Below, piece by piece: positions 35,601-47,600 of a stretch of 64,000 bases of DNA. The notes under the pieces are model-generated. The model ran no database searches. It saw only the letters and a list, made by a program, of their open reading frames with translations, and had not been told where the DNA came from. Origin of the DNA: Mytilus galloprovincialis (lineage: Eukaryota > Mollusca > Bivalvia > Mytilida > Mytilidae); assembly GCF_965363235.1 (NCBI RefSeq), contig NC_134847.1, positions 73,910,268 to 73,974,267 of the forward strand, given 5' to 3'. The number at the start of each line of letters is the position of its first letter. Position 1 is the stretch's first letter. Made by a program: the position numbers and the translations under genes.

Positions 35601-38600
35601 AATCTGAATGATGGTGCACTATAACAAGGAACCCTGACTTTCCAGTTGCTTTTCAATATTGGAACTAAAAAATAGCTTCCATCACCATGGAAACGGAAAA
35701 ATGGTGAAAAAATATAATTTTGGAGTTAGGTGAATTGTTTGAGAATGCTTAACCTTAAAATCTTTAGATTTTAATACAATGTAGGTGCCCACTATATACT
35801 GCTTAGGGATGATTTTGGCAATCATTGGAACTGCTATGTTGCCATGGATACTACACCAAAAATTTTTAAAATATGGAAATGCTCCAAATTTTATTAAACT
35901 TCACAGTAACAATGAGCAACATTGGTAGATCTGGAAATTGGCGTTGGAATTTCGAAAATATCTGCCGTTACCATGGAAACAATGCAAAACAGGTCAAAAT
36001 GGTCCAAAAACCTAAAAGTAGCATTTACTTTCTTAAAATGGTAGGTCAAATTGATTGAAATTTTGATGGTATGGTCCCTCCCATATACCAATGTGGTATA
36101 TGCCATTAAATTTTGGGAATAGTCTCTGTTGCCATAGGAACCAATCAAAATGTCAAAAATTTCAAAAATTTCAAAATGCTCCAAAATTGATGTAACTTAA
36201 TATATGTCAAGTCTGCATGAGACTTTTGAAGTTGGAATTTCCAAAATGGCCATCGTTGCCATGGAAACTGCAAAAATGTCAAATATTTCCAAAATGCTCC
36301 AAACTTTATGAAACTTAATATTATTGTCAACTGGCATGTATAGATGAGACATTTGACTTTGAAACTTTCAAAATGGCTGCCGTTGCCATTGAAACAGCAA
36401 AAATGTCATGTTTTTAAAATGATCTAAATGTACTGAAAATTTACAGAAAAATGAATAGCCATGCAAATATGTGCATTCACTGTTAAAAGTTTTTGAAATG
36501 GCTGCCGCTTAGTGGCAATGGGGGGAAGGGTGACATCCGCTATTGCTTGCAATAGCAATTCTAGTTAATATTGATTTTCATGTTGGCGTACTTATGAGTG
36601 TCCGCATACTTACAAATCCTTTACAATCAAAAATAATAAATTGTTTTTCTTTTATGTAGTAATCTGTTTAATTAATTATTTTCTATATAAGCTGTTAAAT
36701 GTTACCAGTGCCATGAAATTGATGATCCATCTAATTGTACCAATCTCATTGCCTGTCCAAGTGCAGATCACGTGAGTAGACCAAGGACTTACATTGGTGA
36801 ACATCTTTTTATTCTTTTACGTATGAAGTAAATCTTAAAATCCCTACACAAATTGCAATCAGCAGGTAAATAAATTGTGTCCTAAGCAAGGACTAAAACA
36901 GGCTAACATGACCTCGTTGACTCCATGCATCTGATTTAAATGAAGCAGGATATATTATGAATTATATATTTCAAATTGATTTTTTTTAATTAACTCAATT
37001 TTCTAAATAGAATATATATGTAAGTACTAAATGACTTTAGATCTTACTTAGTTGTCAGTCAAGCATAATCATATGAACAATCGGATTGATTTATCAATTT
37101 ATATTAGAAAACAACAAAAGGCAACATTTAAAAGTACGTTGTAATTTTAAAAGATACATATCTATCCACTAACAGAAGTAATGAAACCTTGATTTGGCCT
37201 TTTATTTATAACGGATGTCATTACGTACGTGGAATAACAACAATTCTTTATTTAGTAATTTAGTAATAGCCGCTGATATTTTAATATGTTCTTTGAAACA
37301 TATTGATTATGTTAATGGTTGCTTGGTATTAACTTATAGTGATAACTATTTGATGCATATCCGGACATTAACATACTAGTATCACCACATCCTGACCCTT
37401 TATTCTTACTCTGAACCAATGAGTCTGTGCTCTTACTCCCAAATTCTGCGTGCTAAGCGGAGAAGCACCAAATATCAATATTTAAATCTTCGATTTTGAT
37501 TCTGTGTGTAATTAAAACAACATCCTCTCATACTCGAGGTAAGCACGCTATATCTCGAGAACAGGCAGGTCCTTATTCATAGTTAACTCAATCGTTAACT
37601 GAAGTGCTTTGAATGTAATCTGAATACTTAAAACGAAGAACTGGCGCTTAATTACGCTCTTCAGTAATGTTAAACTTCATATAATACGTAACAGTACTTA
37701 ACCACTATCTACCATCTATCATTCTAATGCAACAACGTTTGTAACGTTCATTTTGATTGGATAACGTCACTTTCTTACATGGCATCAATTGACAATTGAT
37801 GCTATGGGACGTACGCGCAAGCTCAGACGGCATATGACAGATTTTAAATGCATGTTTTAACGTTGTTTTCTGTCAGTTTCATTAGAATGGAGATAAGAAT
37901 ATTGTATTTTAAGCTCCGACGGCATCAATTTGGGATTTGATGGTCGCAAATACCCGTTTACTGTCTCCGCTAACGCGTCGCCAGTAAACTTAATTTGCGA
38001 CCATCAAATCCCCAATTGATGCCGTCGGAGCTTAAAATACAATACAGTTATCTCCTAATTCTAATGCAGAACCGAAAATTTGAAACCAAACAAGCGAAAA
38101 GCTTCTAAAGATATCCTATTTCACTCATAGTTAATATCGAAAGACGCCGTACCTTGCTATATATATAGTATATTTAAACATGTTAAAAGTGTGTATATAC
38201 TTTATTTCCATGAAAGTTAAACACGTTAAAAGTGTGTATATACTTTATTTCCATGAAAGTTAAACACGTTAAAAGTGTGTATATACTTTATTTCCAGTAC
38301 TGTTATACCACACAGACATTTACAGACGATTTTACTGAAGTTTACAAAATGGGCTGTGCCATTAGAAGTGTAAGTACAACAGGTTTTTAATTTATTTATA
38401 TGCTATATATTTGTTGCTGTTGAATTTGTATGATTTTGTTAACTATTATTTTAATAAATCTATTATCACCAAAATATATCAATAAAAGTTGTACAAAAGA
38501 AAAAAATATAAATAAATTAACATTATATCATGTAGGTATGTCAGCAGTATCTAGGTGGTGCAGAAAGTATGACAAGGAATATAGATGTAAATGGAGCTTG

Positions 38601-41600
38601 TTGTATGCAGGATAAATGCAATAACAAACTACCGTTAGTCATTATGGGAGCAGAGGTTCCAACAACACAACAACCAGGTATATTATGTCATATAGTTCAG
38701 GTTAGTCATTATGGGAGCAGAGGTTCCAACAACACAACAACCAGGTATATTATGTTATATAGTTCAGGTTAGTCATTATGGGAGCAGAGGTTCCAACAAC
38801 ACAACAACCAGGTATATTATGTCATATAATTCAGGTTAGTCATTATGGGAGCAGAGGTTCCAACAACACAACAACCAGGTATATTATGTCATATAGTTCA
38901 GGTTAGTCATTATGGGAGCAGAGGTTCCAACAACGAAACAACCAGGTATATTATGTCATATAGTTTAGGTTAGTCATTATGAGAGCAGAGGTTCCAACAA
39001 CACAACAACCAGGTATATTATGTCATATAGTTCAGGTTAGTCATTATGGGAGCAGAGGTTCCAACAACACAACAACCAGGTATATTATGTCATATAGTTC
39101 AGGTTAGTCATTATGAGAGCAGAGGTTCCAACAACACAACAACCAGGTATATTATGTCATATAGTTCAGGTTAGTCATTATGGGAGCAGAGGTTCCAACA
39201 ACACAACAACCAGGTATATTATGTCATATAGTTCAGGTTAGTCATTATGGGCGCAGAGGTTCCAACAACACAACAACCAGGTATATTATGTCATATAGTT
39301 CAGGTTAGTCATTATGGGAGCAGAGGTTCCAACAACACAACAACCAGGTATATTATGTCATATAGTTCAGGTTAGTCATTATGGGAGCAGAGGTTCCAAC
39401 AACACAACAACCAGGTATATTATGTCATATAGATCAAGAATAACAAACTACCATTAGTCATTATGGGCGCAGAGGTTCCAACAACACAACAACCAGGTAT
39501 ATTATGTCATATAGTTCAGGTTAGTCATTATGGGAGCAGAGGTTCCAACAACACAACAACCAGGTATATTATGTCATATAGTTCAGGTTAGTCATTATGA
39601 GAGCAGAGGTTCCAACAACACAACAACCAGGTATATTATGTCATATAGTTCAGGTTAGTCATTATGGGAGCAGAGGTTCCAACAACACAACAACCAGGTA
39701 TATTATGTCATATAGTTCAGGTTAGTCATTATGGGCGCAGAGGTTCCAACAACACAACAACCAGGTATATTATGTCATATAGTTCAGGTTAGTCATTATG
39801 GGAGCAGAGGTTCCAACAACACAACAACCAGGTATATTATGTCATATAGTTCAGGTTAGTCATTATGGGAGCAGAGGTTCCAACAACACAACAACCAGGT
39901 ATATTATGTCATATAGTTCAGGTTAGTCATTATGGGCGCAGAGGTTCCAACAACACAACAACCAGGTATATTATGTCTTATAGATCAGCATTAACAAAGA
40001 TAACGGAAGATGTTAATAAACTTTATCGACAAAGTTTTTTCCTGCAACTTTTTTTTCATAGCCAAACACAAATCTTTAAAAAAAAAAGTGAACGCTACTT
40101 CAAAAGAATTGTGAACTTCTTGATTATACAAAGTTGCGAATAGATAAGAAATATATATATTTTTTTTTTCAAATATTAATTCGAGTTTCAATCAGTACGT
40201 GTCAATACACCTACAGACTTGTTTATTCTAGAAAAGAAGAAAGAAATTGTTCTACCTAACTCTTTCATCCGCTTTTTGATATAAAAAAGAAGATGTGGTA
40301 TGATTGCCAATGAGACAACTATCCACAAAAGACCAAAATGACACATACATTAACAACTCTAGGTCATCGTACGGCCTTCAACAATGAGCAAAGCCCATAC
40401 CGTATAGTCAGCTATAAAAACCTGTTAAAAAATCCAACATATCAAACCCCTATGCGTAAAAGTATGTGTTGTAATCATCACACTAGTACATATTTATAAA
40501 GCTGAGGGTAAAAAAGATATAAGATAATTTTGGTTTGAAGTATTTTCTTTTATTTTTAAGTTACATTCGTCAATACAACAGCAGACCCCAATTCCTGTAA
40601 AAATTTAGATGATGGCCTATGTCTGAGATTAGCATTGGCAAGCCCAGGCATATGTTCTGATACATGTTTTGCTGATAATGTTTGTCCACGCATGTGTGGA
40701 TCATGTTGTAAGTACACTCTTAATTTGTAGCGAGACGACACCTATTAATCGGTTTTCGTCTTTGCATTGCATTTTTAATTATTTGTTTCCCTTTTTAACG
40801 CTTTTCATATAGTCAGAACTGATTGAGATGATAATTGTATCCGTTGTAGTAAAATTTCATGTCGAAAAAGTATTTTATACCATGCTCATACAAGAATATA
40901 AAACTACAAGAAATTGCCTACCGTATTTATCGTTACATCAATATCATGCAAAGCTTATTTATAGGTTGGCTTTAACGCATTGTTTTCATGTGTTAAAAAT
41001 TTTAAAACGTGTATTGTCTATTTGTCTTTTTGTTTGTTGTTTAGTTGTTGTTGCTTTCCATTTATCTTTCATCGAGACATATTGTATTAATCATCCAATC
41101 CGTTCGAGGATTACTTTATTGTGGCCTAACGTTCAATTCAAACAAATACATAATAATGTCACTACACAATTATAATGCTGCTTTTGTCAATATATATTTT
41201 TCAGTGAACTGTTACACTTGTAATGATATTGACAACATAACAGACTGTACAACTATCAATGTTTGTCAATCTGGACACGTAAGATGAATAACATATGTAT
41301 AACATCAACAAAAAACATGAAATATTGTCTGTTTTATTGTTTTATCAACTTTGATATAACCCAAAACAAATGAAATCAAAGTCGCGAAGTTAAGATCGTA
41401 AGAACCATATCGTTGATTTTTTTCTGACAGAATAGAGGTTTCTCTACACGCGATCGATATGTAACCTAAACTTACTTTCATTAAGCAGATTTAACTATCA
41501 TACATATCATTCAATTGATATTGGTGATTAAACATTTGTTACAAATGAGTTGTCTTCCTTTAGACAGACTTTAATACAATATATGAGATAATATTGGTTA

Positions 41601-44600
41601 CTAGCGTTTTTCCAGAGGCCTTTTGCCTGACTCCATATATGTTTATGAAAAAAACGGTATCTTTTACAGTTGAAGACTAAAAGAATGTCCTCTTTTGTTC
41701 ATCAGACCGAAAAATTAGTTCGTATTAGAATAATAATGAGCATTTAAATTTGTATTGTTTTAGGAATGTTTTACCCTTGAGACATTAAGCATTGACCTGA
41801 GACCAGTGTTTAGAGTTGGATGTATCGAGGAAAAGGTAGATTATTCAAATTTAAAGCCATAGTCTCTCCATTTTCAGTTTAAAAGAAAAAAAAAAGGAAC
41901 TTTCTTTTGAGAATCAAATCAAAATCGGGGCATGGCCACGTACAAACATGTCAATAATAAGCTTTGAAACTAAATCCATCAATGATTTACCAATTATTTG
42001 TTCTTATACTGTGCTGTTATACCACTGTCATAGATTAGCAGGACAGGGAGTTGCATGCTCACAACATAACTCCGCCATTTTCTATATTGTCACTAAAGAA
42101 GTTCATGTTAATCAGTAGTTCTTCTTTGTTGTGGTATATCATATTTAGTTTTTGTTTATTGTTTTGTACATAAATTGGACTATAAGTATTCTCTTTTGAG
42201 GTGGTTATAACTATTATTATTGTTTTATAGTTGTCATGGGTGGGCCTTAATTGCTTACTATAATGTATTGGTTGTTTTTATGTTTACGGTCGTATAGTGA
42301 CCCATGGTAGTTAACTTTAGCATCATTTATTCTCTTGTGAAAAGTTGGTTCTTAAATAAAACAAGGCTGTTATTTTGTAAATTTATGTGAGCAAAACCAT
42401 CATTTGATCATTTGTATTTCCCGGTTAACATCTTATTGAAGATTGTTCGTCTAAGAGTAGTTATTTTCTTTATGTTTTCAGTTATGCTCGCGATTCCAAG
42501 CTAGCACCGGGAATATTTTTGGCCGACGGGATGGATTTTCCTTAAAAGGAGGATGTTGTAAGAGTGATTTGTGTAATGACCACGTGGAAACGATAAACAA
42601 CCAATTGACAACAACAACAACCCAACAACCAACAACATTGGGTAAGTAATCATAAAATGTTAAATGGTGTCAAAATAACTGGATTCTAAACGATATCAAT
42701 TTTGCTGCACCAAAACACATTTCGACAATTGATGTCAATTCAATGTTGCTCGAGACCAGAATTTGGAAAATGTATACCCTAATATAAACCAATTGTGAAT
42801 AGATACGGTACGTTCAGCAAATCAAATTTCATTTTAGAACACCTCGATTTAATCGTCTATGATGTTAATTTGTCATTATTACAAAGAGACTGTTAATCTG
42901 TAGATTATTTTGAATATGGCGACGTAGAATCGGTACATTTATATCGTTACTGATTTACTGAACGTGAAAGACTTTTCGTGAAATAATAATGTCTGGATAC
43001 GGTTTTTACACAAACCAGGTACCGTTTTTAACAGTCATTTGAGAAGTTTGAACAGCGATTTGAGAAAAATAGCTGTTATGCCATACACTTGCCCATAAAA
43101 TAAATAATATAGAAGAAAAACGAATCGGAGAACAATAATAGGGGAGTGCTGAAAATATAGATCATTTAATGCACAAAGTGGTACATCTAGGTCAAAATAA
43201 AAGATTAATCATCCGAACTGCAATTTTGCTCTATAGAGATTGTGGTCAACAAGCAGATGTTTTCAATTGCATAACATTAAAGATGATTTTATTGATCTAA
43301 AGTGGCTCTTAAAGAAAACCAAACTCATTTTTACTGGCATTTAATTTCCTCACCAATAAATTCTGCAGATACCCTTCATTCTTTTATCAATCAAACATTA
43401 AATAAATCACAACGTGGTTCAAGTTTATCAATTCGCTGCAGATCATCCGATTATAGGACAAAAAACAGATTCATATTTAAGAGGACAAATGTCGAAGATA
43501 AGGAAGAATCTACAAAAGAAATAAAACGAAACGAAAAACTGTATACCTGTTGGCAAATCAGACCAGAAGGGGAAACAAGAACTATCTTTAAAAAAGATAT
43601 CCAACGTATTTAAATTTGAGTATATGTTTAAAACTATCATTTCGATAACCTTCAGAAGCACAAAGATACCATTTAAATAACGTTTTTTTCTGTTTGTGTT
43701 CAGTATTCCCTGTCCTCGTATCTTTCTGTTTACATTCAGCAAAACGCCGCGGAAATCTCACATGCGGAGGTGCGTTCTAAAAGTCATGTACGTTCGTACA
43801 ACAAAGTTTACATTAAAAATTATATAATTGTCCTGAATAAACACCTGTCACGGATGCAAAGAGCTATTGGAGAAACAATTATGTTAGTAAAAACATAAAT
43901 CTTTGTAAGATCTAGTTCAAATATTTATAGTTTTTTACTTGCTTTCCATCACGATATAATTAACGAGACGTTTTTTCAAACACAACCAAATCACCCACCA
44001 TGACAGCATTTTGTCCAATCACAGAAAGGATTTTCGAGCATGCGTATTCTGTTGCCATAGTTAAGCGTCCTTAAGTTCAAAGGGCACAAACCGAAAGTAT
44101 ACCGACTACGTCGAAAAAAAAGGATAAAACTGCTGTTGATAGACAAAATGTATATTAACAGTGATTTATTAAAACCAAACACCAATGGAGCTGGTAGTTG
44201 TTTTCCACTCGTTCGGTTGTTTGATAACGGTTTTTATGGCGTACCTCATTCTGAATTTTGCATTGGAGTTTCGGGTATTTCTGTTATACTATTTTGTTAG
44301 AATGATTCTAATATGTTGATATACAAGCTTATATGTTATCATGATATGTATTGTATATACTTATATGAGGATTGATGTTTTCTTTTGTCAGGTTGTAACA
44401 ACTTACATCACCACTGTCCGGCAGGATTCCACTCTTTGGATTCGTCTTGCTATATGATTGGGCTACAACGTATGTCTTGGCAAGATGCTAAGGTTATAAC
44501 CAATATTATTCATTTATTATTCGATATAGTGTCCATACGTAAATATAAAAAAAAGAAGATGTGGTATGATTGCCAATGAGACAACTATCCACAAAAGACC

Positions 44601-47600
44601 AAAATGACAGACATTAACAACTATAGGTCACCGTATGGCCTTCAGCAATGAGCAAAGCCCATACCGCATAGTCAGCTATAAAAGGCCCTGATAAGACAAT
44701 GTAAAACAATTCAAACGAGAAAACTAACGGCCTTATTTATGTAAAAAAAAAATGAACGAAAAACAAATATGTAACACATAAACAAACGACAACCACTGAA
44801 TTTTACAGGCTCCTGACTTGGGACAGGCACATACATAAATAATGCGGCGGGGTTAAACATGTTAAATGTTTATTATTTCAAATTTTCAGGGGATCCAATG
44901 CTGATTCTATATTCCTTTCACAAAAGAAAACCGAGTGGGAAAAACAAAATCCTAGTTTGTAATTTCTAGGATCATTTTAACAGCTAACTGACAGTCTAGT
45001 AATTTCAAAATTCTGAAATCACGCAAATCTATCAAGAGCTATCTTTGAAATATAACTAATTTCTATAAGTGTTATTGGTTTTTTTTTTTATCTCTTCAGA
45101 GCTACTGCGAATCACACTGCGCCAGACTAGTTGACTTTTCATCTAGGTCTAATATGCAAGATGTTTTTGCTTTATTAGTTCCGCATCGTCAAGGAACCTA
45201 TCAAGGTTAGATTGTATTTTGTTAATTTCAGAACAGTGCTTAACATTTAATTTTATTCGATAAAACGATACGGTCATTATAATTTAATATTATATTTCTG
45301 AATGTAAAATAAATAAGTGATACAAAAAAATGTGTAAATCTGATGGAAATGTCTATCCTGCAATTTGTAACGAAATTCTGATATTTCCATTGGCTATTCG
45401 TTTAGTCAGTAATAACTTTCATATTGAACCTCAAACTCTCGTTTTTTTTAATCTATATGCAAAGCCATAATCACATACTTGTTTGGACTTTATTGAAATT
45501 TTTAAAAGAATTAACGTCGTGAAAGATCGGGTACCGCGTTTTGGGTTTGTTTTTTTTCAGATCGTGAATGGGATCATGAAAGATCTTGTGTCGTCTATAT
45601 GTCATTGCATAAATTATTGAAAAAAAATTGTTAAAATCATTTTGTTATTATGTAAATTGATTATGTTATTTCACGGTTGTAATTCGGTTAAACGAGAGAA
45701 TTGATCGTGAAAGAATATTTAACGGTTGTCAAGTATTGCGAGACTTTCATGAAAGCTCTGGTACCGGATCGTGAAATAATTTTAATGTAAATTCTAGTTC
45801 AGAATCTGTGAAAAAATCGCTTAATTTTCAAAACGCGGAACAAATCCGAAATAAAAAATAAGTCTGTCAAATGGTTGAATTTCCTCAACATTACTGTGCA
45901 AAAAGATAAAGAAAATATGCAATACTTTATGAAAAAACACAAAAGGCGCAATACATGTCTATGAATTGATTAAAAAAAACCACGTTATTGTACCTATAAT
46001 GGTCATATTTCAATATATCATTATATATTTGAAATTCAATCTTTGGTGTATCTGATAGTACAGTAAATAAAAGTATATAAAAAAGAGGATGTGGTATGAT
46101 TGCCAATGAGACAACTATCTACAAAAGACCAAAATGACACAGACATTAACAACTATAGGCCTTCGTACGGCCTTCAACAATGAGAAAAGTCCATACTGCA
46201 TAGTCAGCTATAAAAGGCCCCGATAAGACAATGTAAAACAATTCAAACGAGAAAACTAACGGCCTTATTTACGTAAAAAAATGAACGAAAAACAAATATG
46301 TAACACATAAACAAACGACAATCACTGATTTACAGGCTCCTGACGTGGGACAGGCACATACATAAATAATGTGGCGGGATTAAACATGTTAGCGGGATCC
46401 CAACCCTCCCCCTAACCTGGGACAGTGGTATAACAGTACAACATAAGAACGTATGCCCTTCCCTTAACAGCGTTTGGTATGCTTATGAAAACATTGCATT
46501 TTGTTGAATTTTCATCAAACTTGATCGTGAAAGATCAGGCAACGCGTTATTTTGATCGTAAAAGAAAATGCGTGACCAGACTTTTGATATACCTGCAACT
46601 GGTTGAAGCCTGTAACTATTTTGATAAGAATGAACATTAAAGCTATCATTTATTTTAAATTCAACAGTTTACCTCGAAGGTTTAAATAACAACAACTAAA
46701 ATTGTGTCTAAATCAGTGTGAAAAATTCAGCTCTAAGAATCGGTTTAATACAATTCATGCAGACCGCCACTATTTAGCCAATAATATGGGTATGCAACGT
46801 TTAAACCAACTTGTTAAACATCAACCAAAAACCTACAGAAAAAAACAGCATCTTTCATGAACAATTTGAGATTGAACTATAACCAACAATTTGTGCAACA
46901 GTACTTTCTTAAGTTCTATGTATCTTTATATACAACGTAGCAAATGTGGATTGATCTCCAATTAGATAACTATATACTACAGACTAAAGAATACCGAATA
47001 CGAACACTTTATTTCTTGTAAAACTACATTTACATAGTTATAGAGAACATATATAAATATAACTATAAGGTACAATTTTTACAAGCATGTGTTAACAATA
47101 CAATGAAATTAACTTGGAGGACTGACTTTCACATTTATAACTTTGATAAATTTACATAGTTTTTCTAATATTACAATATTACATGAATTAAACAGTTGAT
47201 CAAATTTATAGATATTAGGGTTTGACCAGCAGTATGTAGGTAAACATTTCTTTCTTTTAAACTTAAAAGATCCACAATTCATAATATAATGGTACTCGTC
47301 ACCAATGTCGTTTTAGTCACAGAGACGGCAATGCTGAAATGTCTCGTCTGCTTTACTTATGATAGTTTATTTGTTGAAAGTCTGTAATATTAAGGGTTTT
47401 ACTAGAAATGTGTCAAATACGCTTAAGATTGTCAATGGGTCATAAAATGAAGTCAAGGTCAGATGAACCATGCCATACATATCTCTACAAACATCCCGTA
47501 CACCAAATATAGGTGTTTCGATCCTTACAGTACCTTAGAAACTGACAAATGTAAAAGTTTTGTTTGGCCAATTAATTCGGAACATAATGTCGAAGGTATA

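Noticed and set aside
39865-40143. 92-residue frame at the end of the 67-bp array
   Set aside because: It starts inside a repeat unit and reads through intron; the real gene product uses the donor in the first unit.
40828-41287. Frames of 115 and 80 residues before and over exon 7
   Set aside because: They read intron 6 sequence; only 41205-41278 is supported, by phase and homology to the paralogue.
43302-43613. 103-residue Lys/Arg-rich frame in intron 9
   Set aside because: No domain, an equally long frame on the opposite strand, and no splice link to the host gene.
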